Origin: Actinomycetes bacterium
Lineage (GTDB): Bacteria; Actinomycetota; Actinomycetes; Streptosporangiales; Streptosporangiaceae
Length of the DNA stretch: 64,000 nt
Direction of reading: 5' to 3'
Assembly: GCA_021793235.1 (NCBI GenBank)
Contig: JAJYTD010000002.1
Coordinates: forward strand, 169,656-233,655
Positions 30,297 through 38,202 of the stretch are shown in pieces. The notes under the pieces are model-generated. The model worked only from the letters and a program-made list of their open reading frames with translations, was not told the DNA's origin and did no database searches. A program made the translations under genes and the position numbers. How positions within the stretch are numbered: the first letter of the stretch is position 1; the number at the start of each line of letters is the position of its first letter.

Positions 30297-31139
30297 TCAG
30301 CCACCCGCGTGCGGGCCCGCGCCGTCCCGATCCGCGACACCGCGGATACTTGCCAACAACATACTCGACAATTCCGGTCGACATACAAGGATATCTGGCA
30401 AGGATGGATCGACCTCGTTGTAGGTCAGCTTCGCGCCGTTCACCCGGGAAGTATGCAGACCCGCAGAACGCGCGACAGCCACCGGAGCCGCACTGTCCCA
30501 CTCGAACTGGCCGCCCGCGTGCACATAGATATCGGCGATCCCGAGCAGCACCGCACAGACCTTCGCCCCGGCCGACCCCATCGGGACCACCTCGGCACCG
30601 AGCTGCGTGGCCAGCCGCCGCACGAACTCCGGTGGCCGGGTCCGGCTCGTGGTGATCCGCAGCCGCTGATCCGACGGACGCTCCTCCGGAAGCCACGGCG
30701 GATCCACCGTCGACAACGTACTGCCCTGCGCGGGCAGCGCGACCGCCCCCGCAGCGAGCTCGCCGTTCTCCCAGAGCGCCACATGCACCGCCCAATCCGT
30801 GCGGCCCGCCTCAGCGAACTCACGGGTCCCGTCAAGCGGATCGATGATCCACACCCGACGGGCGCCCAACCGCGCCCTGTCGTCGACCCCCTCCTCAGAA
30901 AGGACCGCATCACTGGGCCGCAGCCGACCCAGCGCCGAGAACAGGAACTCGTGCGAAATACGGTCTCCGAGCGTGCGCAGCACCTCGGGCTCGTCAAAAC
31001 CGTGCCGCGCCCGCAACCGCAGCAACTGCTGACCCGCCTCCGTCGCCAGGTCCCGCGCCACCTCATGATCGTTTCGGATACTGCTCACCGATCTCAGTAC
31101 GCTCCCGCCCCGCGAATCACCGCTGACCACGTCCGCCAC
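30297..31139 (-). CDS. cysQ: 3'(2'),5'-bisphosphate nucleotidase (inositol monophosphatase family)
   Basis: Removes PAP, the by-product of sulfotransfer, by converting it to AMP; 280 residues with the GTG used here. Family metal-binding motifs are visible: VLSEEGVDD with the Glu ligand, WIIDPLDGTREFAEAG (DPxDGT), and the C-terminal QFEWDSAAPVAVARSAG (WDxAAP). MGSAGAKVCAVLLGIADIYVH is the substrate-side loop. A second GTG at 31088 (SSIRNDHEVARDLATEAG) is closer to the family N-terminus, so the protein may be 17 residues shorter. It is the first gene of the cysQ-cysD-cysN operon. Confidence 0.9.
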   Translation of the reverse strand: MADVVSGDSRGGSVLRSVSSIRNDHEVARDLATEAGQQLLRLRARHGFDEPEVLRTLGDRISHEFLFSALGRLRPSDAVLSEEGVDDRARLGARRVWIIDPLDGTREFAEAGRTDWAVHVALWENGELAAGAVALPAQGSTLSTVDPPWLPEERPSDQRLRITTSRTRPPEFVRRLATQLGAEVVPMGSAGAKVCAVLLGIADIYVHAGGQFEWDSAAPVAVARSAGLHTSRVNGAKLTYNEVDPSLPDILVCRPELSSMLLASIRGVADRDGAGPHAGG

Positions 31140-31414
31140 AAAAGCCGGACATCCAGAGTCAACGACCAGTTTTCCACGTAACGCAAATCCAGCGAACCGA
31201 ATCCTCCCACGATAGGGCGGAATCCCCGCTCACGTGCCCAGACCGGGTTTCACCACCGGCCGGCGGCACACTCGTGACCGTACCGCCCCACCTCACCCGA
31301 CAGCGGCGGCCTCGGCCCCACCAGCGACCTCTCCCCCGCACGACACCGACCGACCGCGGGAACCCACCGAGCGAGCACCGGCACAGCACCAAGCCGGAGA
31401 ACTAGGTCAAAGAA

Positions 31415-32098
31415 CTAAGCCGAAGAATGGTAAACGTTCTGTGCCTTCTCCAACCCCTCGGCCACCACGGTCTCCACAGCATCCGCCGCACGCTCGACGA
31501 CGACACCGAGCTCCCTGCGCTCCGCCGCAGAGAAATCCCGCAACACATAAGTCGCGGCGTCCATACGCCCCGGCGGCCGCCCAATCCCCACCCGCACCCG
31601 CAGGTAATCCGGCCCCGACAACGACGACGTCACCGACCGCAAGCCGTTATGGCCGCCCGCTCCCCCACCGCGCTTCAGCTTCAGCGCACCGAAGGCGATA
31701 TCCAACTCATCATGGACGACAAGGACCCGCTCCACCGGCACCTTGTAGAACCGGCTCAACCCCACCACCGGGCCACCCGACAGATTCATGAACGACCGGG
31801 GCTTGGCCAACACCACCGGCGCCCCGCCCAACCGTGTCTCCGCGACCTCAGCATGCGCCTTGTGCGCCTTCCAGCGCTCACCCCGCCGCTGCGCCAAAGC
31901 ATCGACCACCATGAAACCGACATTGTGTCGGTTATCCGCATACTTCGGGCCCGGATTGCCCAGCCCCACCACCAGCCACCGATCCGCGTCCGCCACCTCA
32001 ACGCTCCCGTCCGAACCCCGCGGCACCGGATCACCCGATGATCCCCCCGCAAACGCAGACGCGCGGCCTCCCAGCCATCGCCTCAGAAGACCGCGCAT
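31415..32098 (-). CDS. pth: Peptidyl-tRNA hydrolase
   Basis: Releases tRNA from prematurely dropped peptidyl-tRNA; 227 residues. Catalytic features are [21 protein letters not shown], with the substrate Asn and catalytic His, [26 protein letters not shown] with the active-site Asp, and [16 protein letters not shown]. About 35 extra N-terminal residues precede the usual start, which is common in actinobacteria. The ATG at [11 protein letters not shown] is 25 bp downstream of rplY, its conserved partner, with which it probably forms an operon. Confidence 0.94.
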   Translation of the reverse strand: MRGLLRRWLGGRASAFAGGSSGDPVPRGSDGSVEVADADRWLVVGLGNPGPKYADNRHNVGFMVVDALAQRRGERWKAHKAHAEVAETRLGGAPVVLAKPRSFMNLSGGPVVGLSRFYKVPVERVLVVHDELDIAFGALKLKRGGGAGGHNGLRSVTSSLSGPDYLRVRVGIGRPPGRMDAATYVLRDFSAAERRELGVVVERAADAVETVVAEGLEKAQNVYHSSA

Positions 32099-32123
32099 CG
32101 TCGTCTGCAGATCCGTGCGACCG

Positions 32124-32729
32124 CTACTCGGCGGCCTCGGCCGGCGCCTCGGCTGACTCCTCCGCAGCCTCGCCGCCCTCGACCTCCTCCTCGACGCGCG
32201 GCGCCGAGACAATCAGCACGATGGTCTCCGGATCGCTCACCAGCGCCGTCCCCGGCGGCAGCACCAGATCAGCGGCAGTAGCGTGCGCCCCCGCCTCAAG
32301 ACCCGAAACGTCGAACTCGACGCCCTCGGGGATGCGCGTCGCCTCGGCCTCCACCTCGACCGTGACCAATTCCTGGGTGAGCACCCCACCCGGCGCGATC
32401 TCACCGACGAGCGTCACGGGGATCTCCACCGCGACCTTCTCGCCCTTCTTCACCACCAGCAGATCGACATGCTCAAGAAAACCCTTGATCGAGTCGCGCT
32501 GCACGCTCTTGGGCAGCACGAGGTTGTTGCCCTCGACACCGTCGACACGCAGCAGCACGTTCGGCGTCTTCAACGCCAACATCAGGTCATGCCCCGGCAA
32601 GGTGATGTGGCGAGGCTCGGTGCCGTGGCCGTAGAGGACGGCCGGCACCTTACCCGCGCGGCGGGCGCGGCGCGCGGCGCCCTTGCCGAATTCCGTGCGC
32701 GGCTCGGCAGCGATGCGTACCTCGGACAC
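32124..32729 (-). CDS. rplY: Ribosomal protein bL25 (general stress protein Ctc form)
   Basis: 5S-rRNA-binding protein of the large ribosomal subunit; 201 residues, the long TL5/CTC form with an extra C-terminal beta domain. The N-terminal RNA-binding domain has [20 protein letters not shown] and [11 protein letters not shown]. The second domain starts at [19 protein letters not shown], and the tail is acidic (Glu/Ala-rich). The GTG start has an excellent GAGGAG site seven bases upstream. Its 5' leader carries CRISPR-repeat-like hairpins, the first ending only about 13 bases before the start codon region and touching the ribosome site. pth follows. Confidence 0.93.
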   Translation of the reverse strand: MSEVRIAAEPRTEFGKGAARRARRAGKVPAVLYGHGTEPRHITLPGHDLMLALKTPNVLLRVDGVEGNNLVLPKSVQRDSIKGFLEHVDLLVVKKGEKVAVEIPVTLVGEIAPGGVLTQELVTVEVEAEATRIPEGVEFDVSGLEAGAHATAADLVLPPGTALVSDPETIVLIVSAPRVEEEVEGGEAAEESAEAPAEAAE

Positions 32730-32742
32730 GACAAAACTCCTC

Positions 32743-32771
32743 GGGATCATCCCCGCACAGACGGGGAACAC
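32743..32771 (-). repeat. Type I-E CRISPR-repeat-like hairpin 1 in the rplY leader
   Basis: On the minus strand this 29-base unit reads GTGTTCCCCG-TCTGTG-CGGGGATGATCCC, the length and layout of actinobacterial type I-E CRISPR repeats (GTGTTCCCCG, hairpin, CGGGGATG-TCCC). It lies directly upstream of the rplY ribosome site. No cas genes are in the window. Confidence 0.6.
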
Positions 32772-32780
32772 GACTTCTCT

Positions 32781-32810
32781 GAAACGACTCCCGCACAGAC
32801 GGGAAGACAC
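32781..32810 (-). repeat. Degenerate copy 2 of the rplY leader repeat
   Basis: Starts exactly 38 bp from copy 1. The hairpin core cccgcacagacggg is identical to copy 1 but one GC pair shorter, and the flanks (gaaacgact, aagacac) have diverged. The would-be spacer is only nine bases, far below the 32 of a working type I-E array. Confidence 0.55.
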
Positions 32811-32818
32811 ACGGGTGC

Positions 32819-32849
32819 GAAACCCTCCCCGCTTACGCGGGAAAACGAC
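32819..32849 (-). repeat. Degenerate copy 3 of the rplY leader repeat
   Basis: Again 38 bp further. The hairpin core is cccgcttacgcggg: the stem is kept by compensating changes while the loop differs. A fourth, weaker relative (gaaaccctgcggacacgggg) may start at 32902. The retained stems point to selection on structure or to a family of small palindromes. Confidence 0.5.
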
Positions 32850-33006
32850 CGGGCCGCGTCCGGGACGCACAACCACAAGGCCTTGACCTCGCGATCACGA
32901 CGAAACCCTGCGGACACGGGGATACTCGATCCAGTCTAATGGCTTCGCCGACAACTCCGAACACCGACCCGAAACCCCGGGCAGGCCCCTCCCCGCCCCA
33001 ACGGCC

Positions 33007-33978
33007 TCAGCTCTCGAACAGACTCGTCACCGAGCCATCACTGAACACCTCACGCACCGCACGGGCCAGCAGAGGAGCGATCGACAACTGTGTCAACTGA
33101 TCGAACATGCGCTCCTTGGGCACCGGCAGCGAATTAGTGATCACCACCTCGGAGATACGCGAATTCTGCAACCGCTCCGCCGCCGGCCCCGACAGCACCC
33201 CGTGCGTCGCCGCGGCGATCACATTGCTCGCCCCCTGCTCCACCAGCGCGTCCGCCGCCTTCACGATCGTGCCCGCGGTATCGATCATGTCATCCACCAG
33301 GATGCACGTGCGATTCTCCACCTCGCCCACGACCTCATGCACCCTGACCTCATTGGCCACATCCGGATCGCGCCGCTTGTGGATGATCGCCAACGGCAGC
33401 CCCAGCCGATCCGCCCAGCGATCCGCCGTACGCACCCGGCCGGCATCCGGCGAGACCACCGTGGCGTCCACATCGCTCACCCGCGACTTGATGTAATCGG
33501 CCAGCAACGGCAACGCGAACAAGTGGTCCACCGGACCATCGAAGAACCCCTGGATCTGATCGGTGTGCAGATCCACCGCCATCAACCGGTTCGCACCCGC
33601 GGTACGGAACAGGTCCGTCATCAACCGCGCCGAAATCGGCTCACGGCCCAAGTGCTTCTTATCCTGGCGCGCATACCCCAGAAACGGCGTCACCACGGTG
33701 ATGCGCTTGGCCGAAGCCCGCTTCAGCGCATCGACCATGATCAGCTGCTCCATGATGGACTCGTTGATCGGTTCGGAGTGGCTCTGCAGCACGAACGCGT
33801 CGCATCCGCGCACCGACTCCAGATAGCGCACATACATCTCACCGTTGGCGAAGTCCTGGAACTTCGTCGGCGCCACCTCGATACCCAGCTGCTCGGCCAC
33901 CTGCTCAGCCAGCTCCGGATGGGTACGCCCGGAGAACAGCATGAGCTTCTTCTGCCCCGCGGCCTTCATGCCGGTCAC
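33007..33978 (-). CDS. prsA: Ribose-phosphate pyrophosphokinase
   Basis: Makes PRPP from ribose 5-phosphate and ATP for nucleotide, His and Trp synthesis; 323 residues. Motifs: KKLMLFSGRTHPELAEQVAE, FANGEMYVRYLESVRG, TPFLGYARQDKKHLGREPIS, DLHTDQIQGFFDGPVDHL, VVSPDAGRVRTADRWAD and the PRPP-binding CILVDDMIDTAGTIVKAAD. The GTG at MTGMKAAGQKK is preferred to the ATG three codons later because GGGGGA lies seven bases before it and actinobacterial homologues start this way. It follows glmU by 25 bp, the conserved order. Confidence 0.96.
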   Translation of the reverse strand: MTGMKAAGQKKLMLFSGRTHPELAEQVAEQLGIEVAPTKFQDFANGEMYVRYLESVRGCDAFVLQSHSEPINESIMEQLIMVDALKRASAKRITVVTPFLGYARQDKKHLGREPISARLMTDLFRTAGANRLMAVDLHTDQIQGFFDGPVDHLFALPLLADYIKSRVSDVDATVVSPDAGRVRTADRWADRLGLPLAIIHKRRDPDVANEVRVHEVVGEVENRTCILVDDMIDTAGTIVKAADALVEQGASNVIAAATHGVLSGPAAERLQNSRISEVVITNSLPVPKERMFDQLTQLSIAPLLARAVREVFSDGSVTSLFES

Positions 33979-34003
33979 TTCAAAATCCCCCACAGACACA
34001 GAT

Positions 34004-35464
34004 TCATTCGCCTTGCCGGCGCTGTTCGCCACTGGCCGCCCGCTCAGCGGCCTCGGCCGCGGGCGTCCCCGGACGCTTCCGCCGCACCCACCCCTCGATG
34101 TTGCGCTGGCCTCCAACCGAAACCGCCAGCGCACCGGGCGGGACGTCTTCACGGACCACGGTCCCAGCGCCGGTATAGGCGCCCTCACCGACATGCACCG
34201 GCGCGACGAACATGTTGTCGCTGCCCGTGCGAGCGTGGTCTCCGATAGTGGTGCGGTTCTTACTCACCCCGTCATAGTTGACGAACACCGAAGAGGCGCC
34301 GACATTGACACCCACCCCGATGTCGGCGTCACCGACATAGGTCAGATGGGGAACCTTGGACCCCGAACCCACAGTGGAGTTCTTCACCTCAACGAACGTG
34401 CCGACCTTCGCATCGCCCTCCAACACCGAGCCCGGTCGCAGATAGGCATAGGGACCGACCCTGACACCCGCGCCGATATCGGCCTCATAGGCCACCGCGA
34501 CACAGACCACCGCGTCCTCACCCACACGCGTATCCGACAGCAGCGTCGCCGGACCGATCCGCGCGCCCTCACCGACAAAGGTGCGGCCCTGCAACTGCGT
34601 CTGCGGCTCGATCACCGCGTCACGACCGACCCGAACATCAGCGTCCACCCACGTGGTAGCCGGATCGACAACGGTGACGCCCTCACGCATGTGCCCGGTG
34701 AGCAACCGGTCGTTGAGCAGCCGACGGGCCTCGGCGAGCTGAACCCGGTCGTTGACCCCCTGGATCTCCACCCAATCGCGCGCGACCGCGGCATCGACCC
34801 GGTGGCCGTCGCCGCGCAGGATCGCCACGGCGTCGGTGATGTACTCCTCGCCCTTGGCGTTGTCCGTGGAGAGCCGATTGACGACATCGGCCAGCAGCGC
34901 GCCGTCGAAGGCGTACATACCGGAATTGATCTCGTCGACCGCCCGCTGCTCCTCGGTCGCGTCGGCGTGCTCGACGATCGCGGCGAAAGCCCCCGAAGCG
35001 TCCCGGACGACCCTGCCGTACCCGGCGGGGTCGGGCACCTTGGCCGAGAGCACGGTCACCGCGTTGCCCGCGGACTCGTGCGCGGCCACGAGGTCGGCAA
35101 GGGTCTGCCCGCGCAGCAGCGGCGTGTCGCCGTAGGCCAGCACCACCGTTCCCGACAGGTCCACCCCCTGGGCCCGCAGCTCCTCGACGGCCATGCGCAC
35201 CGCGTGGCCGGTTCCGTTCTGCTGATCCTGCAGCGCGGTGTCCACCTCGGGGGCGGTGTCCTTGAGATGCCGGGTCACCTGGTCGCGACCGTGCCCGACG
35301 ACCACGACGGTCCGCTCGGGCTCGAGCTCCCCTGCCGCGGCCAGGACGTGTCCCAGCATGCTGCGGCCGCAGATCTCGTGGAGGACCTTGGGAAGCCTGG
35401 ATTTCATACGGGTGCCCTCGCCCGCCGCGAGGACGATGACGGCAGCCGGGCGGCTCACGCTCAC
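34004..35464 (-). CDS. glmU: Bifunctional UDP-GlcNAc pyrophosphorylase / glucosamine-1-phosphate acetyltransferase
   Basis: Makes UDP-GlcNAc for peptidoglycan; 486 residues. The N-terminal uridyltransferase half opens with AVIVLAAGEGTRMKSRLPKV and has VLAYGDTPLLRGQTL and EINSGMYAFDG. The C-terminal half is a left-handed beta-helix of hexapeptide repeats with the acetyltransferase residues around VGPYAYLRPGSVLEGDAKVG and SSVFVNYDGVSKNRTTIGDH. GTG at 35464 has GAGGAG nine bases upstream; a second GTG two codons on is possible. Next on the strand is prsA. Confidence 0.96.
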   Translation of the reverse strand: MSVSRPAAVIVLAAGEGTRMKSRLPKVLHEICGRSMLGHVLAAAGELEPERTVVVVGHGRDQVTRHLKDTAPEVDTALQDQQNGTGHAVRMAVEELRAQGVDLSGTVVLAYGDTPLLRGQTLADLVAAHESAGNAVTVLSAKVPDPAGYGRVVRDASGAFAAIVEHADATEEQRAVDEINSGMYAFDGALLADVVNRLSTDNAKGEEYITDAVAILRGDGHRVDAAVARDWVEIQGVNDRVQLAEARRLLNDRLLTGHMREGVTVVDPATTWVDADVRVGRDAVIEPQTQLQGRTFVGEGARIGPATLLSDTRVGEDAVVCVAVAYEADIGAGVRVGPYAYLRPGSVLEGDAKVGTFVEVKNSTVGSGSKVPHLTYVGDADIGVGVNVGASSVFVNYDGVSKNRTTIGDHARTGSDNMFVAPVHVGEGAYTGAGTVVREDVPPGALAVSVGGQRNIEGWVRRKRPGTPAAEAAERAASGEQRRQGE

Positions 35465-35780
35465 GAGCGGAGACTCCTCATATCGCTGGCGGATGAACTG
35501 GAACTCGCGTCGGCGCGCGACGGGCATTCCCGCGGAGTCGACGTGATGTGTCGGCGAGGCCGGCAGCGCCTGTCGGCGGGCACGCGGACAGACACGGCTT
35601 GGGGGCCGACATGGGAAGGATACATGCGACCCGACCGGCAGAGGGGAGCCGGTCCGACGTCGCGGAGCCGGAGCAGCGGCCCCGGGAGCAGGTCAGGGGC
35701 CCGAGCCGAAGGGCTCGAACCCCTGAGTCTGTTGTGTGAGATTTACTAGATTCCAGCGTTTGCGCTGGTCAGAGCATGCG
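35465..35780. other. Gap upstream of glmU with a tRNA T-arm-like remnant and a small hairpin
   Basis: This 316-bp gap contains ggctcgaacccctgagtc (35712-35729), which on the minus strand resembles a tRNA T arm (GGGGTTCGAGCC), but I cannot fold a full tRNA around it. A 6-bp hairpin (ccagcg tttg cgctgg) lies at 35753-35768, just past the tRNA-Gln 3' end. A decayed tRNA or integration scar is possible; no gene is seen. Confidence 0.3.
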
Positions 35781-35852
35781 CTCCCGGGCCAGGACTCGAA
35801 CCTGGACGATAGGGACCAAAACCCTAGATGCTGCCAATTACATCACCCGGGA
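35781..35852 (-). tRNA. tRNA-Gln (UUG anticodon)
   Basis: A 72-nt cloverleaf folds cleanly: acceptor UCCCGGG/CCCGGGA, D arm with AAUUGGCAGC, anticodon stem UAGGG/CCCUA with loop UUUUGGU giving UUG, T arm CCAGG-UUCGAGU-CCUGG and discriminator G. CCA is not encoded. It lies between glmU and an HTH gene of possible mobile origin. Confidence 0.93.
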
Positions 35853-36039
35853 ACAAACCGGACATTCTGCGACGACTCAAACAGTGTATGTGCCTGCCGC
35901 ACCTCATATCCTGCCACGGGCAACGATAGCGGCTCTCGGCGCGGTAGGCATCCTGCCGAAGCGTTGCGCCTCGCACCCAAAGACCCCGGAGCCTGACCAA
36001 GCGTCCACGCCGGGGGCCCACGGAGAATCTCCGGACCAC

Positions 36040-36966
36040 CTACAGAGGTGCCTCCTCCCCCGCTTGGAGAGCGACGACCGCACTTTCCGAGCCCAGCATG
36101 ATGGCACGCACCCACCCCTCGATGCGGTGGTACAGGTTCGCGCTTCGGTGCGCCTTCACCACCAGACACCCCTGGTAACTCTCGCCCACCTTCTTACGTA
36201 CGGTCTTCGGATTGTGCCGCTTGATAGTCGGCTTGAGAAACCTGTCGCGAGGCGCATCGACGACGCTGGACCAATATTGCATCGCAACCTCGATGTCAGC
36301 GGACTCATGGATGCTGAGACAGAAGCGCAGTTGGTCCTCCGCCACACCGACGGCCCTCAGGAAGCGCAGATAGAGCTTGATCATGTCCGGGTCGCTGTTG
36401 ATGAAGATGACCCGGTGATCGGTTCGCCACGGCTTGCTCTTACTTCCTTCGCACCAGTAGATCGCGGCACCGATGAGAATGAGCTCCCGCTCGGACAGCT
36501 CCCCGACCTCCGCCGCCGCTGTGGCCTTGATCTCGTCTCGCTGGCGCTCCTTCTCAAGACGCTCCTGTCGCCAATAGTCGGCCAGCGGCCACGCACAGTA
36601 CTCCTCCCACTCGGACTGAGTCATCGAGGTATTTCCCGGTGGCGGGCCGGGATACGTCTTCTCCGGCTTGGGCAGATCGCGCAGCCACAGGGACAGGCTG
36701 CTCTTGGACACCTTGAGCTTGCGGGCGATGGCCGGATAGCTCCACCCCTGCTCTCTCAGGTCGCGCGCCTGCGCACGGAGCTCTGGCTTGGCGCGGTTGG
36801 CCAGGTTTCTGTGCACCGGTTCCACGTGGCCCTGGAGCACCTGGGTCAGTTTCCAGCCGCTGATCCCCAGATCTTCGCGGATCTTCGGGTTGCTCACGCC
36901 TGCCTCGCGGAGGGCGATCGCACGGGCACGCAGGACGCTGTCGTTCGAACGTGTGTTCTTGTTCAT
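36040..36966 (-). CDS. Helix-turn-helix protein with a possible LAGLIDADG-like C-terminal region
   Basis: 308 residues of unknown function. Two tandem homeodomain-like helix-turn-helix segments are visible: ARAIALREAGVSNPKIRED (near residue 15) and ARDLREQGWSYPAIARKL with SKSSLSLWLRDL (near 70). The C-terminal ~170 residues contain AAIYWCEGSKSKPWRTDHR, FINSDPDMIKLYLRFLRAVG and QYWSSVVDAPRDRFLKPTI. This pattern resembles LAGLIDADG-type DNA-binding or endonuclease domains, but I cannot confirm it. The family recurs in actinomycete genomes as lone genes. Its place next to tRNA-Gln, and its somewhat lower GC content, fit horizontal transfer. ATG start; no clear ribosome site. Confidence 0.6.
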   Translation of the reverse strand: MNKNTRSNDSVLRARAIALREAGVSNPKIREDLGISGWKLTQVLQGHVEPVHRNLANRAKPELRAQARDLREQGWSYPAIARKLKVSKSSLSLWLRDLPKPEKTYPGPPPGNTSMTQSEWEEYCAWPLADYWRQERLEKERQRDEIKATAAAEVGELSERELILIGAAIYWCEGSKSKPWRTDHRVIFINSDPDMIKLYLRFLRAVGVAEDQLRFCLSIHESADIEVAMQYWSSVVDAPRDRFLKPTIKRHNPKTVRKKVGESYQGCLVVKAHRSANLYHRIEGWVRAIMLGSESAVVALQAGEEAPL

Positions 36967-37105
36967 GTCCGGAAGTATCCGGGATCCGCCCGTCGCCTCG
37001 CAGGCTTTTCCGGGTAGTCCACAGGCGCGGGCTTGGCTGTCGCCCTTGTCCCCGCTTCCGGGATTCCCACTTTCCGGCAAAGGATCGGGGGCCGGCCTTG
37101 CCAAA

Positions 37106-37148
37106 CCTACGGCGACGTAGGTTACGGTTACGTAGGTATAAGTTACGG
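37106..37148 (+). promoter_or_regulatory. Operator and promoter of the desaturase-TetR operon
   Basis: A perfect palindrome CCTACG-GCGA-CGTAGG (37106-37121) is followed by a direct repeat of its right half, ACGTAGG...TTACGG (37115-37127 and 37130-37148). TATAAG at 37137-37142 is a good -10. The cluster of half-sites over the promoter suggests binding by the downstream TetR protein. Confidence 0.55.
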
Positions 37149-37231
37149 CGGCCGCCGGACGGCCGGGGAGCGAGCGCGGTCCTTCGTGCGCGCTTCTTGG
37201 GCCGGAAGGCAGTCCTGAGCTAGGTGGGAAC

Positions 37232-38191
37232 ATGACCGCAACACCCGAGGTCGCGCTCGACTCCGCGAAAAAACGCGCTCCTGAGCCTGAGCTGGATCCT
37301 GAGGGGCGGGGCAGGGCCGAGCGCTACACCGTCTTCGCTTTCGTCTTCATCCCCCTGCTGGCCCTCGCGGCCGCGGTGCCCTTCGCATGGGGGTGGGGCC
37401 TGACCCTGACCGACGTCGCCATCGGCGCGGTCTTCTACGTCATCAGCGGGCTGGGGATCACGGTCGGCTTCCACCGGCACTTCACGCACGGCTCGTTCAA
37501 GGCCAAGCGCCCGCTGCGCATCGCGCTGGCGATCGCCGGGAGCCTGGCCATCGAGGGCAGCGTCATCAAGTGGGTGGCCGACCACCGCCGGCACCACAAG
37601 TACGCCGACGCCGAGGGCGACCCGCACTCGCCGTGGCGCTTCGGCGACGACTGGCGCTCGGTCGCCAAGGGGCTGTACTACGCGCACATGGCCTGGCTCT
37701 ACCTTGACGAGCAGAAAACCTCTCCCAAGCGGTTCGCCCCGGATCTACTCAAGGACAAGGACATCGTCCGGGTGGACAAGTTGTTCATCCCGTTGGTGGT
37801 GGTCAGCCTCGGCGCGCCCGCTCTTATCGGCGGTCTGGTGACGATGTCCTGGTGGGGCGCGCTCACCGCGTTCTTCTGGGGCGGTCTGGTACGGGTGGCG
37901 GTGCTGCACCACGTCACCTGGTCGGTCAATTCGATCTGCCACACGATCGGCGAGGAGAACTTCGAGGTGCGCGACCGGTCGCGCAATGTGTGGTGGCTGG
38001 CCATTCCGTCGTTCGGTGAATCCTGGCACAATCTGCACCACGCCGATCCCACGTGCGCGCGCCACGGTGTACTCAAGGGCCAGGTTGACATTTCCGCCCG
38101 GGTCATCTGGGCGTTTGAGAAACTGGGGTGGGCGAGTAAGGTCCGCTGGCCCAACGCAGATCGTCTCGCCGCCAAACGCGTCAACGCCTAG
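37232..38191 (+). CDS. Acyl-CoA (fatty acid) desaturase
   Basis: Membrane di-iron delta-9-type desaturase that puts a double bond into acyl-CoA chains; 319 residues. The three histidine boxes are present: GFHRHFTHGS near residue 85, ADHRRHHKYAD near 122 and SWHNLHHAD near 268. About four membrane spans are seen, the first being FAFVFIPLLALAAAVPFAWG. It matches the actinobacterial DesA3-like group. The TetR gene 11 bp downstream is its probable regulator, as in the mycobacterial desA3 system. Electron donor (a ferredoxin reductase) is not adjacent. Confidence 0.93.
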   Translation: MTATPEVALDSAKKRAPEPELDPEGRGRAERYTVFAFVFIPLLALAAAVPFAWGWGLTLTDVAIGAVFYVISGLGITVGFHRHFTHGSFKAKRPLRIALAIAGSLAIEGSVIKWVADHRRHHKYADAEGDPHSPWRFGDDWRSVAKGLYYAHMAWLYLDEQKTSPKRFAPDLLKDKDIVRVDKLFIPLVVVSLGAPALIGGLVTMSWWGALTAFFWGGLVRVAVLHHVTWSVNSICHTIGEENFEVRDRSRNVWWLAIPSFGESWHNLHHADPTCARHGVLKGQVDISARVIWAFEKLGWASKVRWPNADRLAAKRVNA

Positions 38192-38202
38192 AGCTAGGGT
38201 GG

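Noticed and set aside
32743..32849. A genuine CRISPR array
   Set aside because: Repeat-to-repeat distance is 38 bp, leaving spacers of about nine bases, the copies are degenerate, and no cas gene is present. Reported as repeats instead.
35705..35760. A second tRNA next to tRNA-Gln
   Set aside because: Only a T-arm-like segment is recognisable; acceptor, D and anticodon arms cannot be paired.
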